Notes: a model not told the origin generated them from the sequence alone. A stretch of DNA of 53,949 bases from GCA-020352575 sp964600365 (GCA_964600365.1 CAZRJG010000011.1:1-53949); one strand, 5' to 3'. Numbered from the stretch's first letter, positions 42,607-51,425 are shown. Translations and numbers: made by a program.

Positions 42607-43536
42607 TCACCCGAGTTCGTCGAGCGCCTCGGAGAGGTGGGCCGCCGAGGAGGCGGCGAGTTGGAGGTACGCGCGTTCCATTCCCGACTCGGCGAGTCCG
42701 CCGAGGAAGTCCCGATGCTCCTCCCAACTGCCGACGCGGATCCCCGGGTGGTCGCGCCATCGCTGGAGCGCTTCCTCTGGATCCACCCCTGCGCGCCGAC
42801 TCGCGATGTCCTTCGCGTGCCCGAGGAGTTCCTCCTCCGAGTTCCCGCCGATCAGGGGGACGCAGGTGGAGATGAAAATCGCATCTGGATCGCGACCAGC
42901 ATCCTGGGCCGCTGACCTCATCACCTCGAGGCGGGCATCGATCTCGCCGCGCGCGTGCACGTAGAGATTGAACTCCTCGCAGTACCTCCCGGCGAGCGTC
43001 GGGGTCTTCACGGCGCCCGACCCCCCCACCATGAGGCGACGGCCCTCCCGGCGCGCTCGGGGATGGGCGTCGTAGCCCATGAACCGGTAGCGGTCTCCCT
43101 CGAATCCTGCCTCGGGGTCGTCGAAGTAGCCCTTGATCCACGCGAGCTGCTCCTCGAGCATCTCGAACCGTTCGCCCGTGGCCGGGTACTCGATCCCGTG
43201 GTAGCCGTGCTCGTCCTCGTGCCATCCGGCCCCGAGCCCGAGGGTGAAGCGACCCCCACTGGCGTCATCGATCGTGAGGGCCGTCTTGGCGTACACGGCA
43301 GGGTGGCGGAACGTGACCGGACTCACGAGCATCACCAGTTCGAGGCGTTCGGTGTCACGGGCAAGCGCTGCGGCCTGGACGAGCGAGTCGTACGCCGGCG
43401 AGGCGTAGTCCTCGTGGGACTGCCCGTAGAGGTAGTGGTCGGCAAGGGCCAGTGCCGCCGCTCCCGAGTCCTCTGTGATCCGAGCGATGGTCAAGAGATG
43501 GTCGTAGTCGCCAACGACCTGCACACCGAGTTCCAT
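42607..43536 (-). CDS. LLM-class F420-dependent oxidoreductase
   Basis: A 309-residue luciferase-like monooxygenase-fold protein. L-G-V-Q-V-V-G-D-Y opens the barrel. L-V-S-P-V-T-F-R-H-P, G-R-F-T-L-G-L-G-A-G-W-H-E-D-E and P-R-A-R-R-E-G-R-R-L-M-V-G-G-S-G are the usual LLM segments. The group generally uses F420 in Actinobacteria. Substrate unknown. TACGCT (43543-43548) ends 6 bases before the ATG at 43536, which decides against an upstream extension. Confidence 0.88.
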   Translation of the reverse strand: MELGVQVVGDYDHLLTIARITEDSGAAALALADHYLYGQSHEDYASPAYDSLVQAAALARDTERLELVMLVSPVTFRHPAVYAKTALTIDDASGGRFTLGLGAGWHEDEHGYHGIEYPATGERFEMLEEQLAWIKGYFDDPEAGFEGDRYRFMGYDAHPRARREGRRLMVGGSGAVKTPTLAGRYCEEFNLYVHARGEIDARLEVMRSAAQDAGRDPDAIFISTCVPLIGGNSEEELLGHAKDIASRRAGVDPEEALQRWRDHPGIRVGSWEEHRDFLGGLAESGMERAYLQLAASSAAHLSEALDELG

Positions 43537-43583
43537 GGCGCCAGCGTAGGAAGGACTCCGTGAAAGGAGGATCGACGACGGCC

Positions 43584-44657
43584 TCAGAGGCCGGGGAGTG
43601 GACCCCCGACCAGGTTGCCGCCTGCCGATCGGGCCGTCTCGACACCCTTCCATGCCTCCCCGAGGAGGTCGGCACTCGATGAGGAACTGCGTGGCTCGTG
43701 GAGGGCGGTCCCCACCGAGATCGTGACGTGGTCAGCGACGTCGCTGCTCGGGTGGGGAAGAGAGAGGCCTTCGACTGCGACCCGTGCACGCTCGCCGATG
43801 CCTGCGTAGGCGTCGGGTTCGGTGGCCGGGAGGACGAGCCCGAACGCATCGTCTTCGAGCCTGGCGACGAGATCGCCGGCACGCTGGAACGCGTCCACGA
43901 GTGCATCGCCCACGAGGCGGAGCACGCGGTCACCTGCAGCCCTCCCCTCGACTGCGTTGTAGGCAGCGAAGTAGTCCAGGTCACACACGACCAGCGCGAG
44001 CGGAGCTCCGGCGCGGTCGGCTCGCCGCGCCTCGATCTTCGACGCTTGATCGAACCGCTCCCGATTGGCGAGTCCGGTGAGGGGATCCTCCACGCTGATC
44101 CCCTCGAGGAGCCGGTCCATCCTCGTGTGGTGGAGCACCGACCAAAGGCTGTGCATGAGGATCGGGAGGCGCCGGCGATCGTCGTCCGTGTACGGCTCGG
44201 CCTTGTCGAGCACGCCGCCCACCGCGACGACCGACCCCTGGCCGAGAATGGGCGTCACCACGAGGCGGTGGATCTCGCCGAGGGGCTCGAGCCCATGCAC
44301 CACCGTGGTGGACAGCGGACCCTCCGCAGCGACGACCGACTCCTCGCTGATCGCCGAACGCGCCCACTCGCCCGCATCCTCGAGTGCCATCGTGGCACCG
44401 TCACCCTCGGCGGGTTCGGACCAGGAAGGTGGGCCGAGGACCCGGCCCGTTCCATCGAGGGGGAAGAGGAAGGCGGCCCGGCTCCGAGTGAGTTGGGCGA
44501 TGAGGTCGAGCGCCTCCACGCGGAGGTCGTCCTCCTCGATCCCGGGGAGGTGGGCGAGGCGCAGCAGGGACTCGAGGAGGTCACCCTCCCGTCGGACCCG
44601 GTCCAACTCGCCGGTGAGTGCTTCGATGTCTCCGATCAACGCGTCGCTCGCATGCAC
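43584..44657 (-). CDS. GAF-GGDEF protein with degenerate active site
   Basis: A 357-residue protein. A short N-terminal coiled coil precedes a GAF-like sensory domain (about 25-175) and a GGDEF domain (about 185-350) that keeps D-P-L-T-G-L-A-N-R. The signature G-G-D-E-F is replaced by L-E-D-D-A-F, so cyclic-di-GMP synthesis is unlikely; it may bind GTP, c-di-GMP or the neighbouring cyclase. The GTG at 44657 is an uncertain start. It lies 5 bases after the stop of the next GAF-GGDEF gene, with which it seems to be a tandem duplicate. Confidence 0.82.
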   Translation of the reverse strand: MHASDALIGDIEALTGELDRVRREGDLLESLLRLAHLPGIEEDDLRVEALDLIAQLTRSRAAFLFPLDGTGRVLGPPSWSEPAEGDGATMALEDAGEWARSAISEESVVAAEGPLSTTVVHGLEPLGEIHRLVVTPILGQGSVVAVGGVLDKAEPYTDDDRRRLPILMHSLWSVLHHTRMDRLLEGISVEDPLTGLANRERFDQASKIEARRADRAGAPLALVVCDLDYFAAYNAVEGRAAGDRVLRLVGDALVDAFQRAGDLVARLEDDAFGLVLPATEPDAYAGIGERARVAVEGLSLPHPSSDVADHVTISVGTALHEPRSSSSSADLLGEAWKGVETARSAGGNLVGGPLPGL

Positions 44658-44662
44658 CCAGC

Positions 44663-45697
44663 CTATTGCCCCTTGGGGAGCGGGGTTGCTTCATGGAGCC
44701 CACCGGCGCAGGAGAGGACAACGCAGTTGCGACCACGATGCTTCGCCTCGTACAGGGCGAGATCTGCCTCGCGCACGAGCGTGCGGGGTTCGGACCCCAT
44801 CGGCCTCGCGGCGTGCGCGGTACCGACACTCACCGTCACCCACGGACTCACTGGTGAGTCCGGATGCGCGATCTCCGCCGACTCGACCGCACTCCGGAGG
44901 CGCTCGGCGAGGCCCGGCGCGTCACCGCACTCGGCGTCGGGCACCAGCACCACGAACTCCTCTCCCCCGAACCGGCCCACCGAGTCGGCCGCGCGGGAGA
45001 AAGACTCGCGGAGGATCCCCCCGACTCGTTCGAGGACCCGATCGCCGGCGAGATGGCCGGCCGAATCGTTGAAGCGCTTGAAGTGGTCGATGTCCACCAT
45101 GAGCAGCACGAGCGACGTGCCACGGCGGCGAGCACGATCCCACTCGCGGGAGAGCCGCTCGTCGAACGCCCGGCGTCGCAGGACCCCCGTGAGAGGATCG
45201 ACTGCCACTTCTCGCTCGAGGCCGACCGAACGGCGTGCCCGAAGGATCGCCCACAACCCTTCTGCGAACGTCGTCGCGACTGCAACATCCGCCTCGGCGT
45301 AGGGTTCCACCTTGTTCCCGACCCCGAGGATCGCCCTCGGATCGGACCCCTCCACGACCGGGATCGCCAAGTGCCGATGGAGGGCGAGGTGGCCCTGGGG
45401 GAGCCCGCCCTTCACATGGTCGGGGAGGCCTTCGTAGTCGTTGTGGACCACCGGGCGGCCGAGTCGGACCGCGTCGGCCCAGATCCCTGCCCGTTCGATG
45501 GGGTAATGGGAGTCCTGCGCCGCCGTGCACACACGAAGGACATCCTCCGACCAGAACAGGAGCTCGACTTCCCCGCGGGAGGCGTCAACGAAGTGGAGGT
45601 ATCCGCCTTCGGACCTCGTCTCCTCGACGGCCATCTCGAGGATCGACCGGCACACCGCGGCATCGTCGACCGAGTCGTCACGGGCGAACGCGAGCAA
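44663..45697 (-). CDS. GAF-GGDEF diguanylate cyclase
   Basis: A 344-residue signalling enzyme. The GAF domain (about 15-160) contains G-G-Y-L-H-F-V-D and W-S-E-D-V. The GGDEF domain has D-P-L-T-G-V-L-R-R-R, D-I-D-H-F-K-R-F-N-D and an intact G-R-F-G-G-E-E-F, so it should make cyclic-di-GMP. No inhibitory R-x-x-D motif is seen at the usual place. TTG start; the frame stays open for 30 codons upstream without ATG or GTG, so the N-terminus is uncertain. Co-directional with the degenerate partner just downstream. Confidence 0.85.
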   Translation of the reverse strand: MLAFARDDSVDDAAVCRSILEMAVEETRSEGGYLHFVDASRGEVELLFWSEDVLRVCTAAQDSHYPIERAGIWADAVRLGRPVVHNDYEGLPDHVKGGLPQGHLALHRHLAIPVVEGSDPRAILGVGNKVEPYAEADVAVATTFAEGLWAILRARRSVGLEREVAVDPLTGVLRRRAFDERLSREWDRARRRGTSLVLLMVDIDHFKRFNDSAGHLAGDRVLERVGGILRESFSRAADSVGRFGGEEFVVLVPDAECGDAPGLAERLRSAVESAEIAHPDSPVSPWVTVSVGTAHAARPMGSEPRTLVREADLALYEAKHRGRNCVVLSCAGGLHEATPLPKGQ

Positions 45698-45812
45698 TCC
45701 CTCGAGGTTGGCGACATGCCTAGGGCTCCGCCAACCCGTATCCGGGGCATGGCCCGGCTCGATGTGGTCGTCGGTGTCCGTGCAACCACCCTACGCGAGC
45801 GAACGGGAGCGG

Positions 45813-46787
45813 TCAGGAACGGGCCCTGATCCACGCCTCGACGAGCGCCGCCACCTCCAGGTTGTTGTCATCGATCATCATGGCGTGGCTGTTCCCCTCG
45901 ACCCCGAGGGCAGGGAGCATGAGGGCCTCTGCGTCGCCTCCCGATGCCCGGATGTGGCCGACCGCCGACAGGCAGCCCATCCGGCGCTCGTCTCCGTTCA
46001 CCCCGGCCGCCCCTTCGGAGTGGTCCCCCCAGACGGTGAGGAACGGGGTCTCGGTGAAGTGCCTCCGGGCATCGTCGGCGGTCACGCTCCGGGCGCCGCC
46101 CTCGATACCCACCACGGCGCGAACGAGGCGGGTGGCGCGTCGGGCGACCTCGAGCGTGTAGAGGCCCGCCTGCGAGTGCCCGATGAGGACGGCCGGACCG
46201 ATCTGCTCGAGGAGCAGCACGAGGTCATCGATCGAGGTCTCGCCTCCCCGCGCCAGCGTGGTCTCGGTGTTCGGCACATGGAAGGCAGCAAAACGGTCGA
46301 AGGCGCCGACCGGGAACCGCGTGCCAGCGAAGGGCTCCCCATAGCGGGGTCCCACCCGCGTGTTCACCCAGAGCCGCTCCTTGGTGCCGAGGAAGACGTT
46401 CGGGAGGTCCACGTCCTCCCCGGCGCGGGCTGCGTTGACCGGAGTCGGGTCGAACCCCGACCGCCCCCTCCCGGCGTGGTCCACGACGAACACGGGGAAA
46501 CCCCTCCGGGCGAACCAGGTCGCCCACCCCTCCCTCCCGTCGGGTGTGGTCTCGAACGAGGCCCCCGTCCCGGTGGCCCCGTGTACGAGCACGAGCGGCG
46601 GGCCGGAGACCTCGACCGGTACTCGAGCGTGCACGTACATGTGGTCGACCGCGAACCAACCCGGACCCGGGGAACCCGTGATCGGCGAGGTCCCCGGGTG
46701 GTCGGTGTGGATCTCGCGGCCGCCCACGGTGAACACACGGTCATCACGAAGGTGGAGGGGCGCGGTGAAGGACGACGACTCGAACAC
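45813..46787 (-). CDS. Alpha/beta hydrolase
   Basis: A 324-residue hydrolase. The oxyanion segment is V-H-G-A-T-G-T-G, the nucleophile is in I-G-H-S-Q-A-G-L, and a late S-H-A-M-M-I-D may hold the His. V-D-H-A-G-R-G-R-S-G is typical of esterase/lipase-like members. Substrate unknown. The open frame begins at a GTG at 46796, but TAGCGT (46795-46800) ends exactly 7 bases before the GTG at 46787, so I choose that start. Confidence 0.82.
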   Translation of the reverse strand: MFESSSFTAPLHLRDDRVFTVGGREIHTDHPGTSPITGSPGPGWFAVDHMYVHARVPVEVSGPPLVLVHGATGTGASFETTPDGREGWATWFARRGFPVFVVDHAGRGRSGFDPTPVNAARAGEDVDLPNVFLGTKERLWVNTRVGPRYGEPFAGTRFPVGAFDRFAAFHVPNTETTLARGGETSIDDLVLLLEQIGPAVLIGHSQAGLYTLEVARRATRLVRAVVGIEGGARSVTADDARRHFTETPFLTVWGDHSEGAAGVNGDERRMGCLSAVGHIRASGGDAEALMLPALGVEGNSHAMMIDDNNLEVAALVEAWIRARS

Positions 46788-46794
46788 CCACGCC

Positions 46795-46800
46795 ACGCTA
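46795..46800 (-). promoter_or_regulatory. TAGCGT -10 element that decides the hydrolase start
   Basis: The hexamer overlaps the first possible GTG of the frame, so that codon could not be translated. The GTG 7 bases downstream fits the leaderless spacing found at 20 other genes in this window. Confidence 0.6.
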
Positions 46801-46807
46801 CCCGCGG

Positions 46808-47707
46808 TCAGGGCAGGATCTGCGTTCCGGCCTCACCGGCGCAGACGAGCGGGGCTTCGACCGTCGCTCCGATGGCCGATGGCCGACCAGTCACCCGGGT
46901 GAACCATGCCGCTGCCTCGAGCTTTGGGCCCATCGACCCGGGCGGGAACGCCATCGCATCGACCTCGTCCACCCGGAGCTGCTCGATCCGACGCTCGTCG
47001 GCCGTCCCGAAGTGCTCCATCACGGCCGACACGTCGGTGAGGAGGAGCAGGAGGTCGGCACCGAGCTGGCGGGCGAGCAGCGCCGAGAGGCGGTCCTTGT
47101 CCACGACTGCCTCGACCCCGATCCACCCCGCCGGTGTGCGCACCACCGGGATCCCACCGCCCCCACCGCACACGACCACGGCACCCGCCTCGAGGAGGAG
47201 GCGGATCGTGGGCAGTTCGGGGATTGCCCGCGGTGCGGGCGAGGGGACGACGCGCCGGACGCCGCCGGGCACACCGATGAGCGACCAGCCGAAGCGCTCG
47301 ACGAGGTCGGCGGCCCGTTCGGTCGGGTGCACGACGCCGATGGGCTTCGTGGGGTTGGAGAACGCCGGGTCGTCGGCATCGACCTCCACCATGGTGAGCA
47401 ACGCCGCGACCTCTCGTGATCCGAGGCGCTCCCGGAGCTCGCGGGCAACGAGGTACCCGATCATGCCGTCGCTCTCGGCACCGAGGATGTCGAGTGGGTA
47501 CGGGTCGAGGCCCTCGATCACCGAGGACTGATGGGCGAGGAGTCCCACCTGCGGGCCGTTCCCATGCGTCACCACCAACTGGTTGCCCTCGGCGAGCGGA
47601 GCGAGGGCGGCTGCAGCCTCCTCAACATGCCGGAGCTGCACCTCTGCGCTCGGGGCGCTCCCCCTGGGGATGAGCGCATTCCCGCCGATGGCGGCGACGA
47701 TCCTCAA
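46808..47707 (-). CDS. arcC: Carbamate kinase
   Basis: A 299-residue amino-acid-kinase-family enzyme interconverting carbamoyl phosphate plus ADP with ATP, ammonia and CO2. I-V-A-A-I-G-G-N-A-L opens it. V-V-T-H-G-N-G-P-Q-V-G, C-G-G-G-G-G-I-P-V and V-D-K-D-R-L-S-A-L-L-A are diagnostic. M-G-P-K-L-E-A-A is near the end. TTG start overlapping the TGA of the cPGS-like gene (TTGA), so translation is coupled. No arginine deiminase or ornithine carbamoyltransferase gene is adjacent. Confidence 0.9.
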   Translation of the reverse strand: MRIVAAIGGNALIPRGSAPSAEVQLRHVEEAAAALAPLAEGNQLVVTHGNGPQVGLLAHQSSVIEGLDPYPLDILGAESDGMIGYLVARELRERLGSREVAALLTMVEVDADDPAFSNPTKPIGVVHPTERAADLVERFGWSLIGVPGGVRRVVPSPAPRAIPELPTIRLLLEAGAVVVCGGGGGIPVVRTPAGWIGVEAVVDKDRLSALLARQLGADLLLLLTDVSAVMEHFGTADERRIEQLRVDEVDAMAFPPGSMGPKLEAAAWFTRVTGRPSAIGATVEAPLVCAGEAGTQILP

Positions 47708-49020
47708 CGGTCTTCCAGGAAGGCGTCGATGACCGCGCACAGCGTCGGCTCCCCGGCGTCGGCGAACTCGTACCGGGCCCGGACCACCGGGATCCGCACA
47801 TCGATGAGCGCGGTGAGGTCGATCGGCGTACCAGCGATCACGATGTCGGCGTCACTGTCGTTGATCGTGCGCTCGAGGGCTTCGATCTGCTCGGGGAAAT
47901 AGCCAACTGCCGGGAGCACAGGGCCGAGGTGGGGATACGTGGCGTACGTCTCGGCGATGAGCGGCGCTGCCGACTCCCGCGGGTCGATGACCACGGCTCC
48001 GCCCGTGCGGGCGGCGAGCATGCCCGCACCCGACGCCATACCACCGTGGGTCGTGGTCGGCCCGTCCTCGACGACCAGCGCCCTACGGCCACGGACGTCG
48101 GCGTCGAGGGTGACCGGGGAGGCAGCGCACACGAGCGTCGCCGTCGGTGCAATCGCTGCCACGCCGGCACGCGCCGCCTCGACCTGGACCGGGCTTGCCG
48201 CGTCGACCTTGTTGACGACGACCACGTCGGCCGACCGGAGGACCATTTCGCCAGGATGGTGCGTGGTGAGGTGGTCGGGGCGGAGTGCGTCCACGACCAC
48301 GATGGAGAGGTCCGGGCGGATCAAGGGGAAGTCGTTGTTGCCCCCGTCCCACACGATGACGTCCGACTCCCGCTCCGCCGCGGCGAGGATCGCCGCGTAG
48401 TCGACCCCTGCGAACACCACATTGCCGAAGGCGACATGGGGCTCGTACTCCTCGCGCTCCTCGGCGGTGCATCCCGCCTCGAAGATGTCCTCGAGCGATC
48501 CGAAGCGCTGCACCCGTTCGAGGCGGAGGTCGCCGTACGGCATGGGGTGGCGGAGCGCAGCGGCTCGGATACCCCGCTCGCGCAGGGACTTGGAGAGCCA
48601 ACGGGCGATCTGCGACTTCCCGGATCCGGTGCGAACCGCGGTGACCGCGATGACGGGCTTGGCCGATGGGAGCTGGGTGCTGCGGGGACCGTGGAGGACG
48701 AAGTCGGCTCCACCGGCGAGCGCCCGGGAGGCGAGGTGCATCACGTGCCCGTGGGTGACATCGGAGTACGCGAACGCGACCTCATCCACCTCGTGGCTGC
48801 GGATGAGCGTGTCGAGTCCGGACTCCTCCTCGATGGGGATGCCATCGGGATGGTGGGGACCGGAGAGTTCTGCCGGGTAACGGCGGTCGGCGATCTCCGG
48901 GATCTGGGTGGCGGTGAAGGCGACGACTTCCCGCGAGGGATCATCTCGATACACCGTGTTGAACACGTGGAAATCACGTCCAGCGGCACCAAGGATGACC
49001 GTGCGGCGACGGTGGGGCAT
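47704..49020 (-). CDS. Cyclic 2,3-diphosphoglycerate synthetase-like P-loop protein
   Basis: A 438-residue protein. The N-terminal Rossmann-like part starts V-I-L-G-A-A-G-R-D-F-H-V-F-N. A P-loop T-G-S-G-K-S is at 131-136 and N-K-V-D around the middle. This matches archaeal cyclic 2,3-diphosphoglycerate synthetases, but in bacteria a role in making that metabolite is doubtful. Coupling to carbamate kinase suggests a phosphoryl or carbamoyl transfer function; that is inference. GGAGGAGG precedes the ATG; TAGTCT further upstream may be its -10. Confidence 0.8.
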   Translation of the reverse strand: MPHRRRTVILGAAGRDFHVFNTVYRDDPSREVVAFTATQIPEIADRRYPAELSGPHHPDGIPIEEESGLDTLIRSHEVDEVAFAYSDVTHGHVMHLASRALAGGADFVLHGPRSTQLPSAKPVIAVTAVRTGSGKSQIARWLSKSLRERGIRAAALRHPMPYGDLRLERVQRFGSLEDIFEAGCTAEEREEYEPHVAFGNVVFAGVDYAAILAAAERESDVIVWDGGNNDFPLIRPDLSIVVVDALRPDHLTTHHPGEMVLRSADVVVVNKVDAASPVQVEAARAGVAAIAPTATLVCAASPVTLDADVRGRRALVVEDGPTTTHGGMASGAGMLAARTGGAVVIDPRESAAPLIAETYATYPHLGPVLPAVGYFPEQIEALERTINDSDADIVIAGTPIDLTALIDVRIPVVRARYEFADAGEPTLCAVIDAFLEDR

Positions 49021-49062
49021 GCGTACCTCCTCCTGAGGAGACTACGCATCCATGCACCGTGT

Positions 49063-49860
49063 CTATGCAGGCAGGAGTCGGCTGGCGAACCGATCGAGAG
49101 CCCTGGCGACCTCCCGTGGCTGTTCGAGGAACACCGCGTGGCCAGCACCGGCGAATGAGACGGACTCGACGTCGGAGAGGAGGCCCGCGAGTTCGGCGCT
49201 GGCCCGGGGACTGACCATCCGATCGGAGGCACCCCCGATCAGTTGCGTCGGCGTCCTGATCGCCTGCGCCGCGTTCGCACCCCCGCCATAGGTGTTGCAG
49301 ACCAGAAGGTCAGCGTGGAGGACATCGAGGCCGACGCCTTCGCGGAGGCGCCACCCCTCTCCCATCATCCAGTTGCCCGGGACCGGGTTGCCACCGGGAT
49401 GGGAGGCGTGCTCCCAGGCCCTCAGCAGCGCGAGCACCGCGTCGCTGCCCTCTTCGGCACCGGCCAGGAGATCAGGGTGCACCCTGATCTCCGCTGCGGC
49501 CGAGAGCAGAGAACGACCTCGGATCCGGGAGTCCGTGTCACCCACTTCGAGGGCAACGAGGGCACCCATCGAGTGCCCCGAGAGGACCACCTCAGTGGAA
49601 CCGAGTGCATCGAGGAACCTACTCAACCACGCCGCGAGGTGCTCCACCGACCGGAGTGGGGTCCCACCCGACCGGGCGTGACCGGGGAGGTCAGGGGCAG
49701 CCACCGACCATCCCCTGTGGGCGAGGTAGCGACCCTGGTGGCGCCAGGCGGTGTGGTCGAACCCGGCTCCGTGGAGGAGCACCAAGGTCCGACACTCGGC
49801 ATCGAACGGCCGTCCCCCGGTGTGCACGTACACGACCTCGCCGTCGACGACCAGCTCCAT
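49063..49860 (-). CDS. Alpha/beta hydrolase downstream of the second metY
   Basis: A 265-residue alpha/beta hydrolase. L-L-H-G-A-G-F-D-H-T-A-W holds the oxyanion hole, Ser97 is in S-G-H-S-M-G-A, Asp in G-G-A-S-D-R-M, His in A-G-A-G-H-A-V-F. It is much shorter than MetX and lacks MetX segments, so homoserine acetylation cannot be assumed. It begins 4 bases after the stop of the second metY, so both must share a message. Possible roles are thioesterase, esterase or transferase for the sulfhydrylase partner. Confidence 0.85.
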   Translation of the reverse strand: MELVVDGEVVYVHTGGRPFDAECRTLVLLHGAGFDHTAWRHQGRYLAHRGWSVAAPDLPGHARSGGTPLRSVEHLAAWLSRFLDALGSTEVVLSGHSMGALVALEVGDTDSRIRGRSLLSAAAEIRVHPDLLAGAEEGSDAVLALLRAWEHASHPGGNPVPGNWMMGEGWRLREGVGLDVLHADLLVCNTYGGGANAAQAIRTPTQLIGGASDRMVSPRASAELAGLLSDVESVSFAGAGHAVFLEQPREVARALDRFASRLLPA

Positions 49861-49864
49861 GGCG

Positions 49865-51160
49865 CTACCGCTGCGCGGCCCGGATGGCACGGCGGAGGTC
49901 TGCGATGAGGTCTCCCACATCCTCGATGCCGACGGAGACGCGGATGAGTTCCTCGCCGATGCCCGCAAGGTCGAGCTCCTCCGCCGACATCTGCTGGTGG
50001 GTCGTCGACGCTGGGTGGATGAGGAGGCTCTTCGCATCCCCGACATTGGCGAGGTGGGACCAGAGCCGGACCGATTCGATGAGCGCGCGGCCCGCCGCAC
50101 GGCCACCCTTGACGCCGAATGCGAAGACGGCTCCTGCACCGTCGGGCAGGAGCCGGGCTGCCACGTCGTGGTCCGGATGGGAGGGGAGCCCCGGGTGGGA
50201 GACCCAGGCCACACCGTCCTCTGCCTCGAGGATCTCGGCGATCCGTAGGGCGTTCTCCACGTGGCGCTCCATGCGCACATGGAGGGTCTCCAGGCCTTGG
50301 AGGAAGTAGAACGCGTTCTGGGGGGCGAGGGTCGCGCCGAAGTCGCGCAGGCCCTCGACCCGCGCCCGTGCGATGAAGGCCCCCGGGCCGTACTCCTCGG
50401 TGAACACCAACCCGTCGTACGGCGCGTACCCCTCGGTCAGGGTGGGGTACTTCGAGGCCCATCGATCCCAGGGGAACCGTCCCGAGTCCACGAGCACGCC
50501 GCCGATGGCGATCCCATGTCCACCGATGAACTTCGTCGCGGAATGCAGGACGAGGTCGGCACCATGCTCGAACGGACGGAAGAGCGCGGGGGAGGCGAAC
50601 GTGTTGTCGACGAGGAGCGGCGCGCCGGCGCCGTGGCCTATCTCGGCGAGGGCCGGGATGTCGCTCACCTGCGCCTTCGGGTTCCCCAGCGTCTCGGTGA
50701 GGAGCATCCGCGTGTCGTCGGTGATCGCAGCGCTCCATGCGTCAGGGTCGTCGTGGGGGACGAAGGTGGTGGTGATGCCGAACCTCGGGAGGGTGTGGGT
50801 GAGGAAGTTCACCGAGCCGCCATAGAGGGCCCGGGAGGCGACGATGTGCCCGCCCTGGCCCATGAGGGTCACAATCGCCAGGTGGAGCGCGGCATGGCCG
50901 GACGCCGTGGCGATGGCGCCCACCCCGCCCTCGAGTGCCGCCATCCGTTCCTCGAAGACGGCCACCGTGGGATTCGAGATGCGGGAGTAGATGTGGCCGG
51001 GTGACTCGAGGTTGTAGAGCGACGCGGCGTGGTCGGTGTCCTGGAACACGAACGACGTGGTCTGGTGGATGGGGACCGCCCGAGACCCGAAGTCGGAGTC
51101 GGGCACCTGACCCGCATGGACGGTGAGGGAATCGAACGAGAGGTCGTCGGGTCGTGCCAC
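49865..51160 (-). CDS. Second O-acetylhomoserine sulfhydrylase-like enzyme (MetY paralogue)
   Basis: A 431-residue PLP enzyme of the Cys/Met family, clearly paralogous to the protein at 39567-40874 (same V-H-A-G-Q, I-H-Q-T-T-S, Y-S-R-I-S-N-P-T and R-V-S-V-G-I-E segments). Lys210 in S-A-T-K-F-I-G-G-H-G binds PLP. Unlike the first copy it has no SAM riboswitch. TAGGCT (51167-51172) ends 6 bases before the GTG, so it should be made from a leaderless message. It is followed immediately by an alpha/beta hydrolase gene rather than metX, hinting at a different acyl donor or sulfur source. Confidence 0.9.
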   Translation of the reverse strand: MARPDDLSFDSLTVHAGQVPDSDFGSRAVPIHQTTSFVFQDTDHAASLYNLESPGHIYSRISNPTVAVFEERMAALEGGVGAIATASGHAALHLAIVTLMGQGGHIVASRALYGGSVNFLTHTLPRFGITTTFVPHDDPDAWSAAITDDTRMLLTETLGNPKAQVSDIPALAEIGHGAGAPLLVDNTFASPALFRPFEHGADLVLHSATKFIGGHGIAIGGVLVDSGRFPWDRWASKYPTLTEGYAPYDGLVFTEEYGPGAFIARARVEGLRDFGATLAPQNAFYFLQGLETLHVRMERHVENALRIAEILEAEDGVAWVSHPGLPSHPDHDVAARLLPDGAGAVFAFGVKGGRAAGRALIESVRLWSHLANVGDAKSLLIHPASTTHQQMSAEELDLAGIGEELIRVSVGIEDVGDLIADLRRAIRAAQR

Positions 51161-51222
51161 GTTGGGAGCCTACCGGTGGGTCCCGTGGGCTCGATGAGGT
51201 CCTGTCGCCTCCCCGGACGCGG

Positions 51223-51251
51223 GTTGCCCCCGGCATCGTGCCGGGGGCAAC
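51223..51251 (-). terminator. Perfect 13-bp hairpin between a small ORF and the second metY
   Basis: GTTGCCCCCGGCA and TGCCGGGGGCAAC pair perfectly around a TCG loop. It is the strongest hairpin seen in the window and sits 9 bases after the stop of the 38-residue ORF, upstream of the metY paralogue's own promoter. Confidence 0.7.
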
Positions 51252-51259
51252 GGCTGGAT

Positions 51260-51376
51260 TCAGCGCGGCTGGTGTGCCGGCCGTCGCCAGTCGAAACGCC
51301 GCGGGACCCGTGGATGGGCAACGGCGATTCGTTCAGCGGCAACGGCGGACGCCGCGCGCACGTCGAAATGGTGCAC
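51260..51376 (-). CDS. Small ORF, 38 residues, with consensus ribosome binding site
   Basis: A GTG start with AAGGAGG 7 bases upstream, the best ribosome binding site in the window. The peptide (M-H-H-F-D-V-R-A-A-S near the start, R-R-F-D-W-R-R later) is rich in Arg, Ala and His and has no membrane helix. A 13-bp terminator-like hairpin follows directly. Preceded 49 bases upstream by another short frame (51426-51485, 19 residues, with AGGAG). I do not recognise a family; it may be a small regulatory protein or leader. Confidence 0.5.
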   Translation of the reverse strand: MHHFDVRAASAVAAERIAVAHPRVPRRFDWRRPAHQPR

Positions 51377-51425
51377 GGGGGGACCTCCTTGGTTCGGGGA
51401 CGGGACGGCGATGCCGTCGGGTGTC

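Noticed and set aside
44644..44666. TAGGCT 6 bases before an ATG at 44653 as the start of the degenerate GGDEF gene
   Set aside because: That ATG is in a different frame and meets a stop after five codons; the match to the promoter pattern is probably chance or serves a start further inside.
51161..51260. A second SAM riboswitch before the metY paralogue
   Set aside because: No S-box, SAM-II or SAM-IV conserved segments are visible; the gene appears to have a leaderless promoter instead.
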